DNA from: VMCJ01 sp965660545
GTDB lineage: Bacteria > Pseudomonadota > Alphaproteobacteria > Bin95
DNA length: 64,000 nt
Assembly: GCA_965660545.1 (NCBI GenBank)
Contig: CBFIAF010000012.1
Span: forward strand, 1 to 64,000
Direction of reading: 5' to 3'
The notes below the pieces were generated by a model. That model was given only the letters and a program-made list of their open reading frames with translations, made no database searches and had not been told where the DNA came from. A program made the translations under genes and the position numbers. Positions 25,177 to 34,158 of this stretch are shown one piece after another. Numbering within the stretch: the stretch's first letter is position 1; each line of letters starts with the position of its first letter.

Positions 25177-26847
25177 GTGAGCGAAATCAAAGCATCAGAA
25201 CTATTTGTACAATGCCTTGAAGCAGAAGGCGTCACGCACATCTTCGGCGTTCCGGGGGAAGAAAACGCCGATTTCATGATGTCGCTAAAGAACAGCGACT
25301 CAATTGAATTCGTGCTTTGCCGCCATGAACAAGCTGCAGCATTCATGGCTGACCTCTATGGCCGCCTGACGGGTAAAGCCGGCGTGTGCCTTGGAACGCT
25401 TGGGCCAGGGGCGACGAACCTTGTTACCGGTGTTGCAGACGCCAACATGGACCGGGCACCGCTTGTGGCACTGATCGGCCAAGCTGGTACATACCGCCTG
25501 CACAAAGAAAGCCATCAAAACATGGACGCGATCGCCATGTTCCGCCCCATCACCAAATGGGCGCAGACGATTTATAACGCGGGCACCGTACCCGAAGTCG
25601 TCCGTAAAGCCTTTAAAACCGCTGAAGCTGAGAAGCCAGGTGCGGTTGTGATTGAGCTGCCGGAAGATATAGCCAAGCACATGGTAGATGGCGCGCCACT
25701 GACGCCGAAGAAAACTCGCCGCCCGGCGGCAGACCATAAAGCCATTAAAGCTGCGGTAGACGTTATTGCTGAAGCCAAGAACCCTGTCATACTGGCAGGC
25801 AACGGCTGTGTTCGTAAGCGCGCGTCCGAACAGCTCCGTATTCTTGCGAAAAAGACCGGCATGCCAGTGGTCAACACCTTCATGGGTAAGGGTGCGGTTT
25901 CCATGGATGACGAGCATTGCTTGTTCACCATGGGCCTGCAGGGCCGCGATCACGTAAATCTACTCGTCGACAGCGCCGATGTGATCATCGCCGCCGGTTA
26001 CGATCTGGTCGAATATGCGCCAGCTTTCTGGAACCACGGCACGGACAAGAAAGTCGTCGTCATTGACTTTGAACCCGCTGAAGTTGATGCGGCACTTCCT
26101 GTCGAAGTGGACATTGTTGCAGACGTTGCGGATTCCCTATGGGGCATCAACCAGGAACTAGACAATCGCTTTGCTGGCAAACTGCCACTGTTCGACATTA
26201 AGAAGCACGCCAGGCTGCGCCAGAACATCATTGATGACCTGACAGGCGAGGCCGAAGACAACAGCTTCCCCATGAAGCCACAGCGCGTTGTTAATGAAAT
26301 GCGCCGGGCGCTTGGGCCGAAGGACATAATGTTGTCAGACGTTGGTGCGCACAAAATGTGGGTATCCCGCTACTACAACTGCTATGAGCCAAACACCTGC
26401 CAAATCTCCAACGGCTTCTGCACCATGGGCTTTGCGCTTCCGGGTGCCATCGGCTCCAAAGTGGCGCTGCCTGACCAGAAGGTCGGCTGCATCATGGGTG
26501 ACGCCGGGTTCCTAATGAACGTGCAGGATCTGGAAACTGCCGCTCGATTGAAAATACCGTTTGTTGGCGTGATTTTCTGCGATGAGGAATACGGCCTCAT
26601 CAAATGGAAGCAGCAGAACCAGTTCAATGGCGAGCACTCTGATCTCAAGTTCACCAACCCAGATTTCGAACTGCTCGCCAAATCCTTTGGCTGCTGGGGC
26701 AAGACGGTGACCAGGGGCGAAGACCTCCGCCCGATCATTGAAGAAGCGTTCAAGCAGAATGTGCCGGCCCTTGTCGCCGTGCCCGTTGATTACTCTGAGA
26801 ACTTGAAGCTGACGAAGCGTCTCGGTGAAATCGAAGCAACGATCTAA
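25177..26847 (+). CDS. Acetolactate synthase large-subunit-like thiamine diphosphate enzyme
   Basis: A 556-residue three-domain TPP enzyme. The catalytic glutamate is in VLCRHEQAAAFMADLYGRL, followed by LGPGATNLVTGVADANMDRA. The central domain lies at about 190-330. The C-terminal TPP/Mg motif is GDAGFLMNVQDLETAARL with the downstream asparagine-type loop. The sequence is closest in style to acetolactate synthases of the catabolic type. There is no regulatory small subunit (ilvH) beside it, so it may act alone or on another 2-oxoacid. Translation starts at GTG after AGGGGG. The gene stands alone, with symmetric sites upstream and a strong terminator after it. Confidence 0.85.
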   Translation: MSEIKASELFVQCLEAEGVTHIFGVPGEENADFMMSLKNSDSIEFVLCRHEQAAAFMADLYGRLTGKAGVCLGTLGPGATNLVTGVADANMDRAPLVALIGQAGTYRLHKESHQNMDAIAMFRPITKWAQTIYNAGTVPEVVRKAFKTAEAEKPGAVVIELPEDIAKHMVDGAPLTPKKTRRPAADHKAIKAAVDVIAEAKNPVILAGNGCVRKRASEQLRILAKKTGMPVVNTFMGKGAVSMDDEHCLFTMGLQGRDHVNLLVDSADVIIAAGYDLVEYAPAFWNHGTDKKVVVIDFEPAEVDAALPVEVDIVADVADSLWGINQELDNRFAGKLPLFDIKKHARLRQNIIDDLTGEAEDNSFPMKPQRVVNEMRRALGPKDIMLSDVGAHKMWVSRYYNCYEPNTCQISNGFCTMGFALPGAIGSKVALPDQKVGCIMGDAGFLMNVQDLETAARLKIPFVGVIFCDEEYGLIKWKQQNQFNGEHSDLKFTNPDFELLAKSFGCWGKTVTRGEDLRPIIEEAFKQNVPALVAVPVDYSENLKLTKRLGEIEATI

Positions 26848-26890
26848 GGATCTTGCACTAGCGGCTGACTAGCCTTTGGTTCTATATATG

Positions 26891-26925
26891 CGGGCACGCC
26901 AGGATACCCTGGCGCGCCCGTTTTT
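26891..26925 (+). terminator. Rho-independent terminator
   Basis: A stem of 5 plus 7 pairs (CGGGC, CGCCAGG against CCTGGCG, GCCCG) with one internal mismatch and an ATAC loop is followed directly by TTTTT at 26921-26925. It ends the acetolactate synthase-like transcript 44 bases past its stop. The next gene begins within about 30 bases of the T-run. Confidence 0.92.
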
Positions 26926-26952
26926 ATGTCCCCAATCACAGGAATTTCGCCC

Positions 26953-27618
26953 GTGACGCTTGAAGCCATTACCTCCCGCCGCTCTGTCCGTGGATACACC
27001 AACCAATCGGTGCCCATGTCCACTATCGACCGCATTCTGGAAGCGTCGGCGCGCGCACCGTCCGGCACGAACATGCAGCCTTGGCAGGTCACCGTCGTCA
27101 CAGGCGCAGCAAAAGCTCGCATTACAGGTGCCGTGATGGATGCCAGGCGATCCGACGAGGTGTACAAGGCCGAATACCAATATTACCCAAAGATGTTCCC
27201 AGAGCCATACATCACCCGCCGCCGGAAAGTGGGCTGGGATATGTATGGCCTCGTTGACATCAAAAAGGGTGACACGGAGCGGATGACCGCCCAGCACGAC
27301 CAGAATTTCACATTCTTCGGAGCACCGGTCGGTCTGTTCTTCACAATCCACAAATCGCTGGAAATCGGCAGTTGGCTGGACTACGGCATGTTCATTCAAA
27401 ACGTGATGACAGCCGCCCGCGTCGAAGGCCTACACACCTGCGCACAGGCGGCCTGGGCCGATTTCCACCAGATCATCCGCCGTGAGCTTGGCATGCCAGA
27501 AGACCAAACCGTCGTCTGCGGCATGGCGCTTGGCTACGAGGATACGACAGCGCCTATCAACGCGCTTCACACCGTCCGCGCGCCGCTGGAAGACTGGGTC
27601 CGAAAGCTTGAGGACTAA
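26953..27618 (+). CDS. Nitroreductase family flavoprotein
   Basis: An FMN-dependent NAD(P)H oxidoreductase of about 221 residues. Family blocks: ITSRRSVRGYTNQSVP with the FMN-phosphate arginines, SARAPSGTNMQPWQVTVVTG, and the C-terminal VVCGMALGYEDTTAPINALHT. The start is taken at GTG 26953, which has AGGA upstream and gives the usual N-terminal length. An ATG at 26926 directly follows the terminator T-run and lacks a ribosome site. With a terminator so close, its own promoter is hard to place. It may supply reduced flavin to the flavin-dependent enzymes downstream, but that is only an inference from position. Confidence 0.85.
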   Translation: MTLEAITSRRSVRGYTNQSVPMSTIDRILEASARAPSGTNMQPWQVTVVTGAAKARITGAVMDARRSDEVYKAEYQYYPKMFPEPYITRRRKVGWDMYGLVDIKKGDTERMTAQHDQNFTFFGAPVGLFFTIHKSLEIGSWLDYGMFIQNVMTAARVEGLHTCAQAAWADFHQIIRRELGMPEDQTVVCGMALGYEDTTAPINALHTVRAPLEDWVRKLED

Positions 27619-28444
27619 CGAGCTGCCTGCGCGCGGACAAAGTCGATAATCAAGCCGATTGCTCGGGTTGAGTCGGAGGAGGCTGGGTCCTTCGCTACGA
27701 ATGCATGGGGTGCGCCCTCGAATATTTCTAGCTGGACCTCACCGCCGGCGGCGCTGTAGGCGTCGGCGAAATGGGTGGCCATGTTCGACGTCAGGTTATC
27801 GTCCTCAGTGCCCTGGACGGAGAGGAGTGGCTGCAGGGCTAACTCTTCGCCGCGCTCCAGCATCCGCTGCGGTGAGCCTTCGTCCATTGCTCCTTCATCT
27901 GGCCAATAGGCATGATGGGCTTCAACCAGCTGGTCAATGCCTTTATCCTTCACCATATGATAGCGCGCGAGCGGGTCTGCGAACGCCCAGCAGATCGCGG
28001 CATAGGCAATGCTGGCGTCGTCTGTTCCGGCATCACGGTGTGCCATGCATCGGGAGTCCGTCGAGCGCATCGTTGCGAGCAAGCCCTGATGCCGGTCGCT
28101 GGATGTTCCAAGCAGGCCAATCTTAACCTGCTCGACAGCAAACTGTTCCGCATTGGCCCGCAGCCAGCGAATGGCGAAGTTGATATCGGCAACGGGCTCC
28201 GGATATTGGGCGGCGGCGGCATGCGGAAAACAATCGCCATCACAACGACGCCGCTAGCGGCAAGCGCCTGATCAATATGAATATTGGTCAACAGATCATT
28301 GCCGATCCACACACCGCCATGCACTTCAACAACACCCAAGAACGGACCATCACCTTTCGGCCGGTAGAACCGTGCGAGAAGGGAAGCCTCGCCTACTTTC
28401 AGGTATTAGATGTCTTCAACGAATCCGCCATATTGAGCAGTCAC
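27615..28444 (-). pseudogene. Alpha/beta hydrolase (BD-FAE/carboxylesterase type), disrupted
   Basis: A GTG at 28444 after AAAGGA opens a frame that meets TAA at 28406-28408 after 12 codons. The same frame continues YLKVGEASLLARFYRPKG and VVEVHGGVWIGNDLL, with the oxyanion HGG. Near 28210-28220 it shifts to another frame with PVADINFAIRWLRANAEQF, and the tail ends in APHAFVAKDPAS with the catalytic histidine. The nucleophile elbow reads GTSSDRH instead of GTSSGGH. One nonsense codon, one frameshift and an altered elbow show it is dead. The 3' end overlaps the convergent nitroreductase stop by four bases. Confidence 0.8.
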
Positions 28445-28487
28445 GGGCTGGTAAGTCCTTTAAGTAATGTGGGCGATAATCTTGCGG

Positions 28488-29483
28488 TTAGGTAATGTCG
28501 GCGATAATCGCGCTGATGCGATCCATATTCCCAAGCGTCTCAGCATGATCGAGGCCGGGCCATTGCATGCGGAGCAGAATGTTTTCGGTTTTGGCAATTT
28601 CGGCATAGCGCATAATCTGGTCCTTAACGGATTCCTTGTCACCGATGAGGAAGCGCTCATTCGCGAATGCATCATAAGTAGCTTCGAAATCCCCTTGCGT
28701 TGTCTCCCCCTGCCCCCAGGATGCGTAGGCGCGATATTTGTTAAGCAACGGCCCCCGGCTAACTTCTGCTGCATGCGCCGCGTCCCGGCCGACAAAGCAT
28801 TCGCGGATAAGTGGGCAGGCGACGTTCTCTTCCTGGTTCGTGCGGCGGCGCTCTTCCCGAAATATCTCCAGATAGCTTAGCATTGAAGCTTCAGACAGAG
28901 TTGGCGCAACACACCAAGCGTCCGCAATCCGCGCGGCGCGCTTTACCGCCGCTTCAACATCTCCACCAAGCCAGATGGGCGGGCGCGGGCGTTGTTTGGG
29001 CTGCACGCTTGCCTTTGCGTCGTCCATCTGGAAATGCTTACCGTGATGGGTGACGCTTTCCTCCGTCCAGAGCCGCTTGATGATATCGACGCCTTCCACA
29101 AACCGTCCAACGCGATTGCGCATCTCAACGCCCATGGCCTGGAATTCTTCTGGGCGATATCCCAACCCAGCACAGAGCGCATAATTCCCATCCGAAAGCC
29201 AATCAATCGTGGCAGCTTCTTCCGCCGCCAGTACCGGGTTCATCATTGATAGCAACAGCACGCCCGGGCCGATCTGCATGCCTTTGGCTTCCTCAGCCAA
29301 TGCACCCAGCAGCGGCGTTAATTGGAACATGCCCATCGGACCGGTCAGCACATGCTGACCGACCATCAAACCCTTGAAGCCATTATTCCGTGCCGTCCGC
29401 ACCTGTTCTTTTAGGCAGGCGAGTACGGTCCCAGGATCTTCTTCCGGCGACCATTGCATCGCCGTGAACATACCGATCTGCAT
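28488..29483 (-). CDS. LLM-class flavin-dependent oxidoreductase (luciferase-like monooxygenase)
   Basis: A 331-residue TIM-barrel protein of the bacterial luciferase superfamily. It uses reduced FMN or F420 supplied from elsewhere. Family marks: MQIGMFTAMQW at the N-terminus, LLSMMNPVLAAEEAATIDWL, GLGYRPEEFQAMG, PPIWLGGDVEAAVKRAARIAD, and FLIGDKESVKDQI. The ATG follows AGGA. It lies 12 bases after a flavin monooxygenase-like gene and is surely cotranscribed with it. The substrate is unknown; pairing with a second flavoenzyme suggests sequential oxidations of an organic compound. Confidence 0.87.
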   Translation of the reverse strand: MQIGMFTAMQWSPEEDPGTVLACLKEQVRTARNNGFKGLMVGQHVLTGPMGMFQLTPLLGALAEEAKGMQIGPGVLLLSMMNPVLAAEEAATIDWLSDGNYALCAGLGYRPEEFQAMGVEMRNRVGRFVEGVDIIKRLWTEESVTHHGKHFQMDDAKASVQPKQRPRPPIWLGGDVEAAVKRAARIADAWCVAPTLSEASMLSYLEIFREERRRTNQEENVACPLIRECFVGRDAAHAAEVSRGPLLNKYRAYASWGQGETTQGDFEATYDAFANERFLIGDKESVKDQIMRYAEIAKTENILLRMQWPGLDHAETLGNMDRISAIIADIT

Positions 29484-29495
29484 TGGAAACTATCC

Positions 29496-30704
29496 TTATA
29501 AAAACGCCACTGAGTCCGGCTCTAAATCCAGCAAGATACGACCAATTGTAACGAAATTCTGCGCCCGTCCCTGCGTTTGCTGAGAAGCTGAGAGAGCGTC
29601 GCGGATGCGTCGTTCGAACGGCCCGTCCTTGAAAATCGCGGTTGACCCGGCAGCCCGGTACGCCGCCTCCGTCACCCGAACTGCATCGTGGATGACATGC
29701 ACGGAGGCGAGCTTGATATCGCTTCGTGCCGTCAAATCCAGTTTGTGCTTCCGCACTGCAATCGCCTGAATTTCATCAGCTGCAGCGTGCAGATACGCGC
29801 GTGCACCACGCAAGCGGCCCTCCATTTCAGCCAGTTCTTTTTGAAACACAGGGTTCTCGCGAAGCGGCGACGGCGCGCCGCGCGGTGTCTTTTCCATCGC
29901 CAGATCGCGAACGGCGTCAACCATCGTGCGCGCAATTCCAAGCTGCAGGGATGCAAACCCAACGCCATATGCCAACGTTGCAGACAACGCATAGAGAGGG
30001 CCGCCTTCAACGCGCTCGGCATCATCCTCCCGGTCAATGGAGTCGGCTTTGGATACGAAAAGGTCCGTCACCGTAAAAGTGTCGCTGCCGGTTCCATTCA
30101 GCCCCATTACGTCCCAAACGTCACTGATCTCTGCCTGATCCCTGCGGATCAACACTGTGCGATCCAGCTGGCGGCCGTTCGCGCGGAGGCGTTTTGATCC
30201 ATCAGCCTGGAATACAAAACTATGGCCGCCAAGCAGTGTTGCATGACGGCTTCCGCTGGCGAATGCCCATGTTCCTGTGACCCGATATCCGCCATCCACT
30301 TCAACGGCCTTCCCAGCAATACCAGCGCCCCACGCTAGGGCCGCGTCTGCTTTGCCAAACCAGCGTTTAGCGGCATCTGCCTGCAGGAAAGAAGCGCCCA
30401 TTGCGCAGCCGCCGCCTTGGCTGACAACCCACGCCGCACTGGCGTCACCTTGGGCCAAGGCTTCGATGACCTCAGAGAACGTCTTGAGGGAAGCTTCATC
30501 ACCGCCAAGCGATTCAGGCAGCATTACGCGGAACATACGCGCGGTGTGCAACGCCTCCAACACATCCGCAGGCATTTGCCGCGCGGCTTCGATCCGGGGT
30601 GCTGCGTCATTCAGCAAAGGAATGAGCGCCCGAGCCCGATGAACTGGATCGCCACTGCCCGTTTGTTCGCCGTCCCGCATCATTTGTCCCCAGTCAATAG
30701 CCAC
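29496..30704 (-). CDS. Acyl-CoA-dehydrogenase-fold flavin-dependent monooxygenase-like protein
   Basis: A 402-residue protein with the acyl-CoA dehydrogenase fold but the sequence style of group D flavin monooxygenases (HsaA, DszC, HpaB relatives). It has MFRVMLPESLGGDEASLKTF, SAAWVVSQGG, YRVTGTWAFASGSRHATLL, and DVMGLNGTGSDTFTVTDLFV. The catalytic glutamate motif of true dehydrogenases is not seen. The longest start is GTG at 30704 without a good ribosome site; an ATG at 30683 after GGGG is a fair alternative. It heads a two-gene unit with the luciferase-like gene and is divergent from the NTF2-like gene across a perfect palindrome. Confidence 0.8.
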   Translation of the reverse strand: MAIDWGQMMRDGEQTGSGDPVHRARALIPLLNDAAPRIEAARQMPADVLEALHTARMFRVMLPESLGGDEASLKTFSEVIEALAQGDASAAWVVSQGGGCAMGASFLQADAAKRWFGKADAALAWGAGIAGKAVEVDGGYRVTGTWAFASGSRHATLLGGHSFVFQADGSKRLRANGRQLDRTVLIRRDQAEISDVWDVMGLNGTGSDTFTVTDLFVSKADSIDREDDAERVEGGPLYALSATLAYGVGFASLQLGIARTMVDAVRDLAMEKTPRGAPSPLRENPVFQKELAEMEGRLRGARAYLHAAADEIQAIAVRKHKLDLTARSDIKLASVHVIHDAVRVTEAAYRAAGSTAIFKDGPFERRIRDALSASQQTQGRAQNFVTIGRILLDLEPDSVAFL

Positions 30705-30714
30705 TAAAAAGAGA

Positions 30715-30741
30715 TTAGTGCATCTGCAGCGGATGCACTAA
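30715..30741. promoter_or_regulatory. Perfect palindrome in a divergent promoter, probable operator
   Basis: TTAGTGCATC at 30715-30724 and its exact complement GATGCACTAA at 30732-30741 flank a 7-base spacer. The site lies 11 bases from the longest start of the flavin monooxygenase-like gene and 38 bases before the NTF2-like ATG. A repressor bound here would control both directions. Size and symmetry suit a TetR- or GntR-type dimer. No regulator gene is adjacent. Confidence 0.6.
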
Positions 30742-30779
30742 CATTGATCCATTGAGGTTTCACAAAAAGGGGTTTGAAT

Positions 30780-31154
30780 ATGAGCGGCAACGCAGAAAAA
30801 ATCATCGCGCTGGATAGAGAGCGCATGCAAGCGATGGCGGATAAAGATGTCGGTAAGCTCAAGCAGCTTCTATGCAAGGGGCTTGTCTACACCCACTCCT
30901 CATCACGGCTGGATACCAAAGCTAGCTTGATCGATGCCATGGAATCTGGTGACACGGTCTATAAATCCGTCGTGCCGTCCAATGTTGATGCGCAGGATTT
31001 GGGCGATGTGGTGGTGTTGACAGGTGAAGCGCAGATCCAGGTCGATACCCACGGCAAATCTCTTGATTTCGGCGTTCGGTTCACGGACGTGTATCAGAAC
31101 CAGGACGGATCTTGGCGGATGGTCGCGTGGCAGTCTACGAAGCTGCCAGAATAG
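30780..31154 (+). CDS. NTF2-like / DUF4440 family protein
   Basis: A 124-residue single-domain protein of the SnoaL/NTF2 superfamily. It has the opening helix EKIIALDRERMQAMADKDVG, then LLCKGLVYTHSSSRLDTKA and the sheet VRFTDVYQNQDGSWRMVAWQ. Such proteins form small cone-shaped barrels that bind or transform small hydrophobic molecules. It is divergent from the flavin monooxygenase-like operon across a shared palindrome, so it may belong to the same pathway. The ATG follows AAGGGG. It converges on zapA with only 8 bases between stops. Confidence 0.8.
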   Translation: MSGNAEKIIALDRERMQAMADKDVGKLKQLLCKGLVYTHSSSRLDTKASLIDAMESGDTVYKSVVPSNVDAQDLGDVVVLTGEAQIQVDTHGKSLDFGVRFTDVYQNQDGSWRMVAWQSTKLPE

Positions 31155-31162
31155 GCGCTATC

Positions 31163-31621
31163 TCAAGCGGGCCGAATGACGCTGGCGAGCTGGGACACCC
31201 GGGTCGCCAGCGCTTCAATTGATTGGGCTGCAGCGGCTTCAGCCTCGGCCGAGCCAGCGCCTTCTGCGGCATCTGCTTCAGCCGCAGAAGCCCTTGCTAT
31301 GGCTGCGTTACGTTCTTGGGTCATGGTCGCGGCATCGGTGCGCAAGTGGGCCAGCTCCTTCGCCAATGCATCGCGCTCAGCTTTCAGCGCTGCGGCATCA
31401 GCTTGATCGCCCACTGATTCTTTCAGTTCGCAATGCTCGTCCGAAATCAACAATGCCGCCATAACCAAAAGGGTCGCGTCACCGATTTTGCCGACCTGGC
31501 CTGTTAGATCTTCAACCCGTTGCGCCAAATCTGCGCCGAGCGTGTTCAGATGACTTTCTTGGCCATCTTCGCAGGCCATGCGGTAAGGCCGACCGTTGAT
31601 GTTAATCGTAACTTCACCCAT
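31163..31621 (-). CDS. zapA: Cell division protein ZapA
   Basis: Crosslinks FtsZ protofilaments at the division site. The 152-residue protein has the ZapA domain at about 1-90 (VTININGRPYRMACEDGQE, HLNTLGADLAQRVEDLTGQ, ATLLVMAALLISDE). A coiled-coil, alanine/glutamate-rich tail follows, longer than in E. coli as is common in alphaproteobacteria. It lies 24 bases after a small coiled-coil gene, divergent from tkt, a conserved alphaproteobacterial arrangement. The 6S RNA and fau genes that often follow are not present; a convergent gene ends 8 bases away. Confidence 0.88.
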   Translation of the reverse strand: MGEVTININGRPYRMACEDGQESHLNTLGADLAQRVEDLTGQVGKIGDATLLVMAALLISDEHCELKESVGDQADAAALKAERDALAKELAHLRTDAATMTQERNAAIARASAAEADAAEGAGSAEAEAAAAQSIEALATRVSQLASVIRPA

Positions 31622-31645
31622 CGCGCCCTCTCCTTCGGACTATCG

Positions 31646-31903
31646 CTAATTCCGGCCAACCAGAATGGCTTCGACGCGTTCAATCGTGCCATCGAGGCGG
31701 CGTGTAACGTCATCCGCCGCTGCTTTTAAATTTGCATAGTCGCTGCGAAGTTCGGCGAGCGCGCTTTCGAGGCCGGAAGAATCGGGTGCAGATGATTCCT
31801 GCGCCGCGTCTGCGGCGCGGCGTGCTTCAGCCGCGGCTTCCGCTTCATCTAATGCCGCATTCAATTTCTCTAGCGCGGTTAACAGTTGGCTGGACGTCGA
31901 CAT
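31646..31903 (-). CDS. Small coiled-coil protein upstream of zapA (DUF4164-like)
   Basis: An 85-residue protein with no membrane segment or signal peptide. It is almost wholly helical: LLTALEKLNAALDEAEAAAE and ELRSDYANLKAAADDVTRRL show heptad spacing. Small coiled-coil proteins in this position before zapA are common in alphaproteobacteria, and a role with ZapA in the divisome is plausible but unproven. The ATG lies on the tkt-facing side; the 229-base region to tkt carries promoters for both. That region also holds a 7-base dyad (CGCACCT at 31955 and its complement at 31989). Confidence 0.7.
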   Translation of the reverse strand: MSTSSQLLTALEKLNAALDEAEAAAEARRAADAAQESSAPDSSGLESALAELRSDYANLKAAADDVTRRLDGTIERVEAILVGRN

Positions 31904-32132
31904 TTTTTAGAAAAAACCCCATTGCCGTTTTGCTCTAACTGCATTTCTTAAAGCCGCACCTTGGGAGGGCAAGATAAGAGCGGCGGCGAGGTGCGTCAAC
32001 ACTGCGTTGTATTTCAAACGCATCTATCTTGACGGCACGAAGGCCATCCCGCAGAAAAGTAACGGTAAGCGGGGGCTTCGCATAATTTTGCCCATTTGCA
32101 GGGCGCGCACTTAATTTCGGAGAATTTCAGTC

Positions 32133-34100
32133 ATGGAACGGCGCCAAATGGCGAACGCGCTGCGGGCGCTGGCGATGGATGCAGTTGAGCAAGCAAAATC
32201 CGGCCACCCCGGCATGCCTATGGGCATGGCCGATGCCGCGACGGCGCTGTTCACCGGCCCAATGAAATATGATGCTGCAAACCCATCCTGGCCGGACCGG
32301 GACCGCTTTGTGCTGTCCGCTGGTCATGGCTCAATGCTGCTGTATGGCCTGCTGCATCTGACCGGCAATCCGGCGATGACGATCGACCAGATCAAGAATT
32401 TCCGCCAGTTCGGATACCTGACTGCTGGCCACCCGGAAGCTGGCCATCCCGCAGGCATTGAAACCACTACCGGACCACTTGGCCAAGGTCTCGCGACAGC
32501 TGTTGGCATGGCCATGGCGGAAACGAAGCTGGCGGCGGAGTTCGGTGAAGACCTAGTCAACCACCGCACCTGGGTGATAGCATCCGATGGTGATTTGATG
32601 GAGGGCATCAGCCACGAAGCGGGCGCGCTCGCAGGGCATCTGGGCCTCGGCAAGCTTATCGTCATGTGGGACGACAACAGCATATCTATTGATGGCGATG
32701 TATCAATTTCGGCATCAGACAATGTGTTGCAGCGTTTCGAAAGCTATGGCTGGGCCACCGCTTCGGTCGATGGACATGATGCTGCCGCTGTTGAAGCTGC
32801 ATTGAACGCCGCCGCAGAAGATTCATCCCGCCCGACGCTGATTTCCTGCAAAACAACAATCGGTTTTGGTGCGCCCAAGAAGGCCGGCACAGCTGGCTCT
32901 CATGGCGCACCATTAGGGGCTGAAGAAATTGAAGGTGCGCGTAAAGCCCTGAATTGGCCACATGCGCCCTTTGAAGTGCCTGCAGACGTCACAGACGCAT
33001 GGCGTTCTGCTGGGTCCAAAGGCACGGCTGACCGCACTGGTTGGGAAGCCCGCCTCGCAGCCGCACCAGCCGACGCCCGTGCTGAGTTTAAGCGCCGCAT
33101 GGCTGGCGAACTGCCTGCAGGGCTGACGCAAACAATTGCCGATTTCAAAGCCAAGCTCGGTGCCGACAAGCCAAAGATGGCGACACGTCAGGCATCCCAA
33201 AAGGCGCTCGAAGTCATCAACCCTGTCGTACCGGAAACCATTGGCGGGTCAGCTGATCTAACCGGCTCCAACTTGACACTAACCGAAGGCCTCGGGGCGT
33301 TTTCCAAACAGAACCGGGCTGGACGCTATGTCTACTGGGGCATTCGTGAGCATGGCATGGCCGCTGCCGCAAACGGCATGGCGTTGCATGGCGGGCTGAT
33401 CCCCTACACGGCGACCTTCCTGATCTTCACGGATTACTGCCGCCCTGCCATTCGCCTGGCGGCGCTGATGGGCCAGCAACAGGTTTTCGTGATGACCCAC
33501 GACAGTATCGGCCTTGGCGAAGACGGCCCGACCCATCAACCGGTTGAGCATATGGCCAGCCTTCGCGCGATGCCGAACCTGCTGACCATGCGCCCCTGTG
33601 ACGCCATTGAAACGGCCGAATGCTGGGAAATCGCGCTGCACCAGAAAGACCGGCCAAGCGTGCTCGCACTGTCTCGCCAGGGCGTACCAATACTCTGTGA
33701 CGGGAACAAAGAGAATCTCTCGGCTAAAGGAGGCTATGTGCTGATGAAGGAAGACGCCCCACTGCAGGCCGTGCTGGTCGCGACAGGCACGGAAGTGTCT
33801 TTAGCCGTTGAAGCTAAAGCGGCACTGGAAGCCAAAGGCATCGGCGCGCGCGTCGTATCGATGCCCTGCACAGAGCTCTTCGATGAGCAATCCGCTGAAT
33901 ATCGCGAAGACGTGCTGCCAAAAGGCGTGCTGAAAGCGGCGATTGAAGCGGCGGCGGCTTATGGCTGGGAACGCTATGTCGGCGATGGGCCGATCATTGC
34001 CATGAATAGCTTTGGTGCCTCTGCACCCGCTAACGCCCTATACACGCGCTTCGGCATAACATCGGAGGCGCTTGTGGAAGCGGTCGAAGCGCGTTTTTAA
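32133..34100 (+). CDS. tkt: Transketolase
   Basis: Transfers two-carbon units between sugar phosphates in the pentose phosphate pathway, with thiamine diphosphate. It is 655 residues. The N-terminal TPP domain has DAVEQAKSGHPGMPMGMADA and the Mg-binding GDGDLMEG-like motif (WVIASDGDLMEGISHEAGAL). The middle domain has RYVYWGIREHGMAAAANGMA with the catalytic glutamate. The C-terminal domain begins near 530. The ATG follows GGAG. It is the first gene of tkt-gap-(unknown)-fba-thiE, spaced 58, 18, 14 and 3 bases, a likely single operon for central carbon metabolism. Confidence 0.96.
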   Translation: MERRQMANALRALAMDAVEQAKSGHPGMPMGMADAATALFTGPMKYDAANPSWPDRDRFVLSAGHGSMLLYGLLHLTGNPAMTIDQIKNFRQFGYLTAGHPEAGHPAGIETTTGPLGQGLATAVGMAMAETKLAAEFGEDLVNHRTWVIASDGDLMEGISHEAGALAGHLGLGKLIVMWDDNSISIDGDVSISASDNVLQRFESYGWATASVDGHDAAAVEAALNAAAEDSSRPTLISCKTTIGFGAPKKAGTAGSHGAPLGAEEIEGARKALNWPHAPFEVPADVTDAWRSAGSKGTADRTGWEARLAAAPADARAEFKRRMAGELPAGLTQTIADFKAKLGADKPKMATRQASQKALEVINPVVPETIGGSADLTGSNLTLTEGLGAFSKQNRAGRYVYWGIREHGMAAAANGMALHGGLIPYTATFLIFTDYCRPAIRLAALMGQQQVFVMTHDSIGLGEDGPTHQPVEHMASLRAMPNLLTMRPCDAIETAECWEIALHQKDRPSVLALSRQGVPILCDGNKENLSAKGGYVLMKEDAPLQAVLVATGTEVSLAVEAKAALEAKGIGARVVSMPCTELFDEQSAEYREDVLPKGVLKAAIEAAAAYGWERYVGDGPIIAMNSFGASAPANALYTRFGITSEALVEAVEARF

Positions 34101-34158
34101 TCGGCCGAAATATAAACCACCTCACTAAAACAACGAATCACGGCAGGAGACGACGAAA

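Noticed and set aside
31155..31162. 6S RNA gene downstream of zapA
   Set aside because: Only 8 bases separate zapA from the convergent gene; there is no room for the RNA, and nothing matching its long hairpin was seen in the 31904-32132 region.
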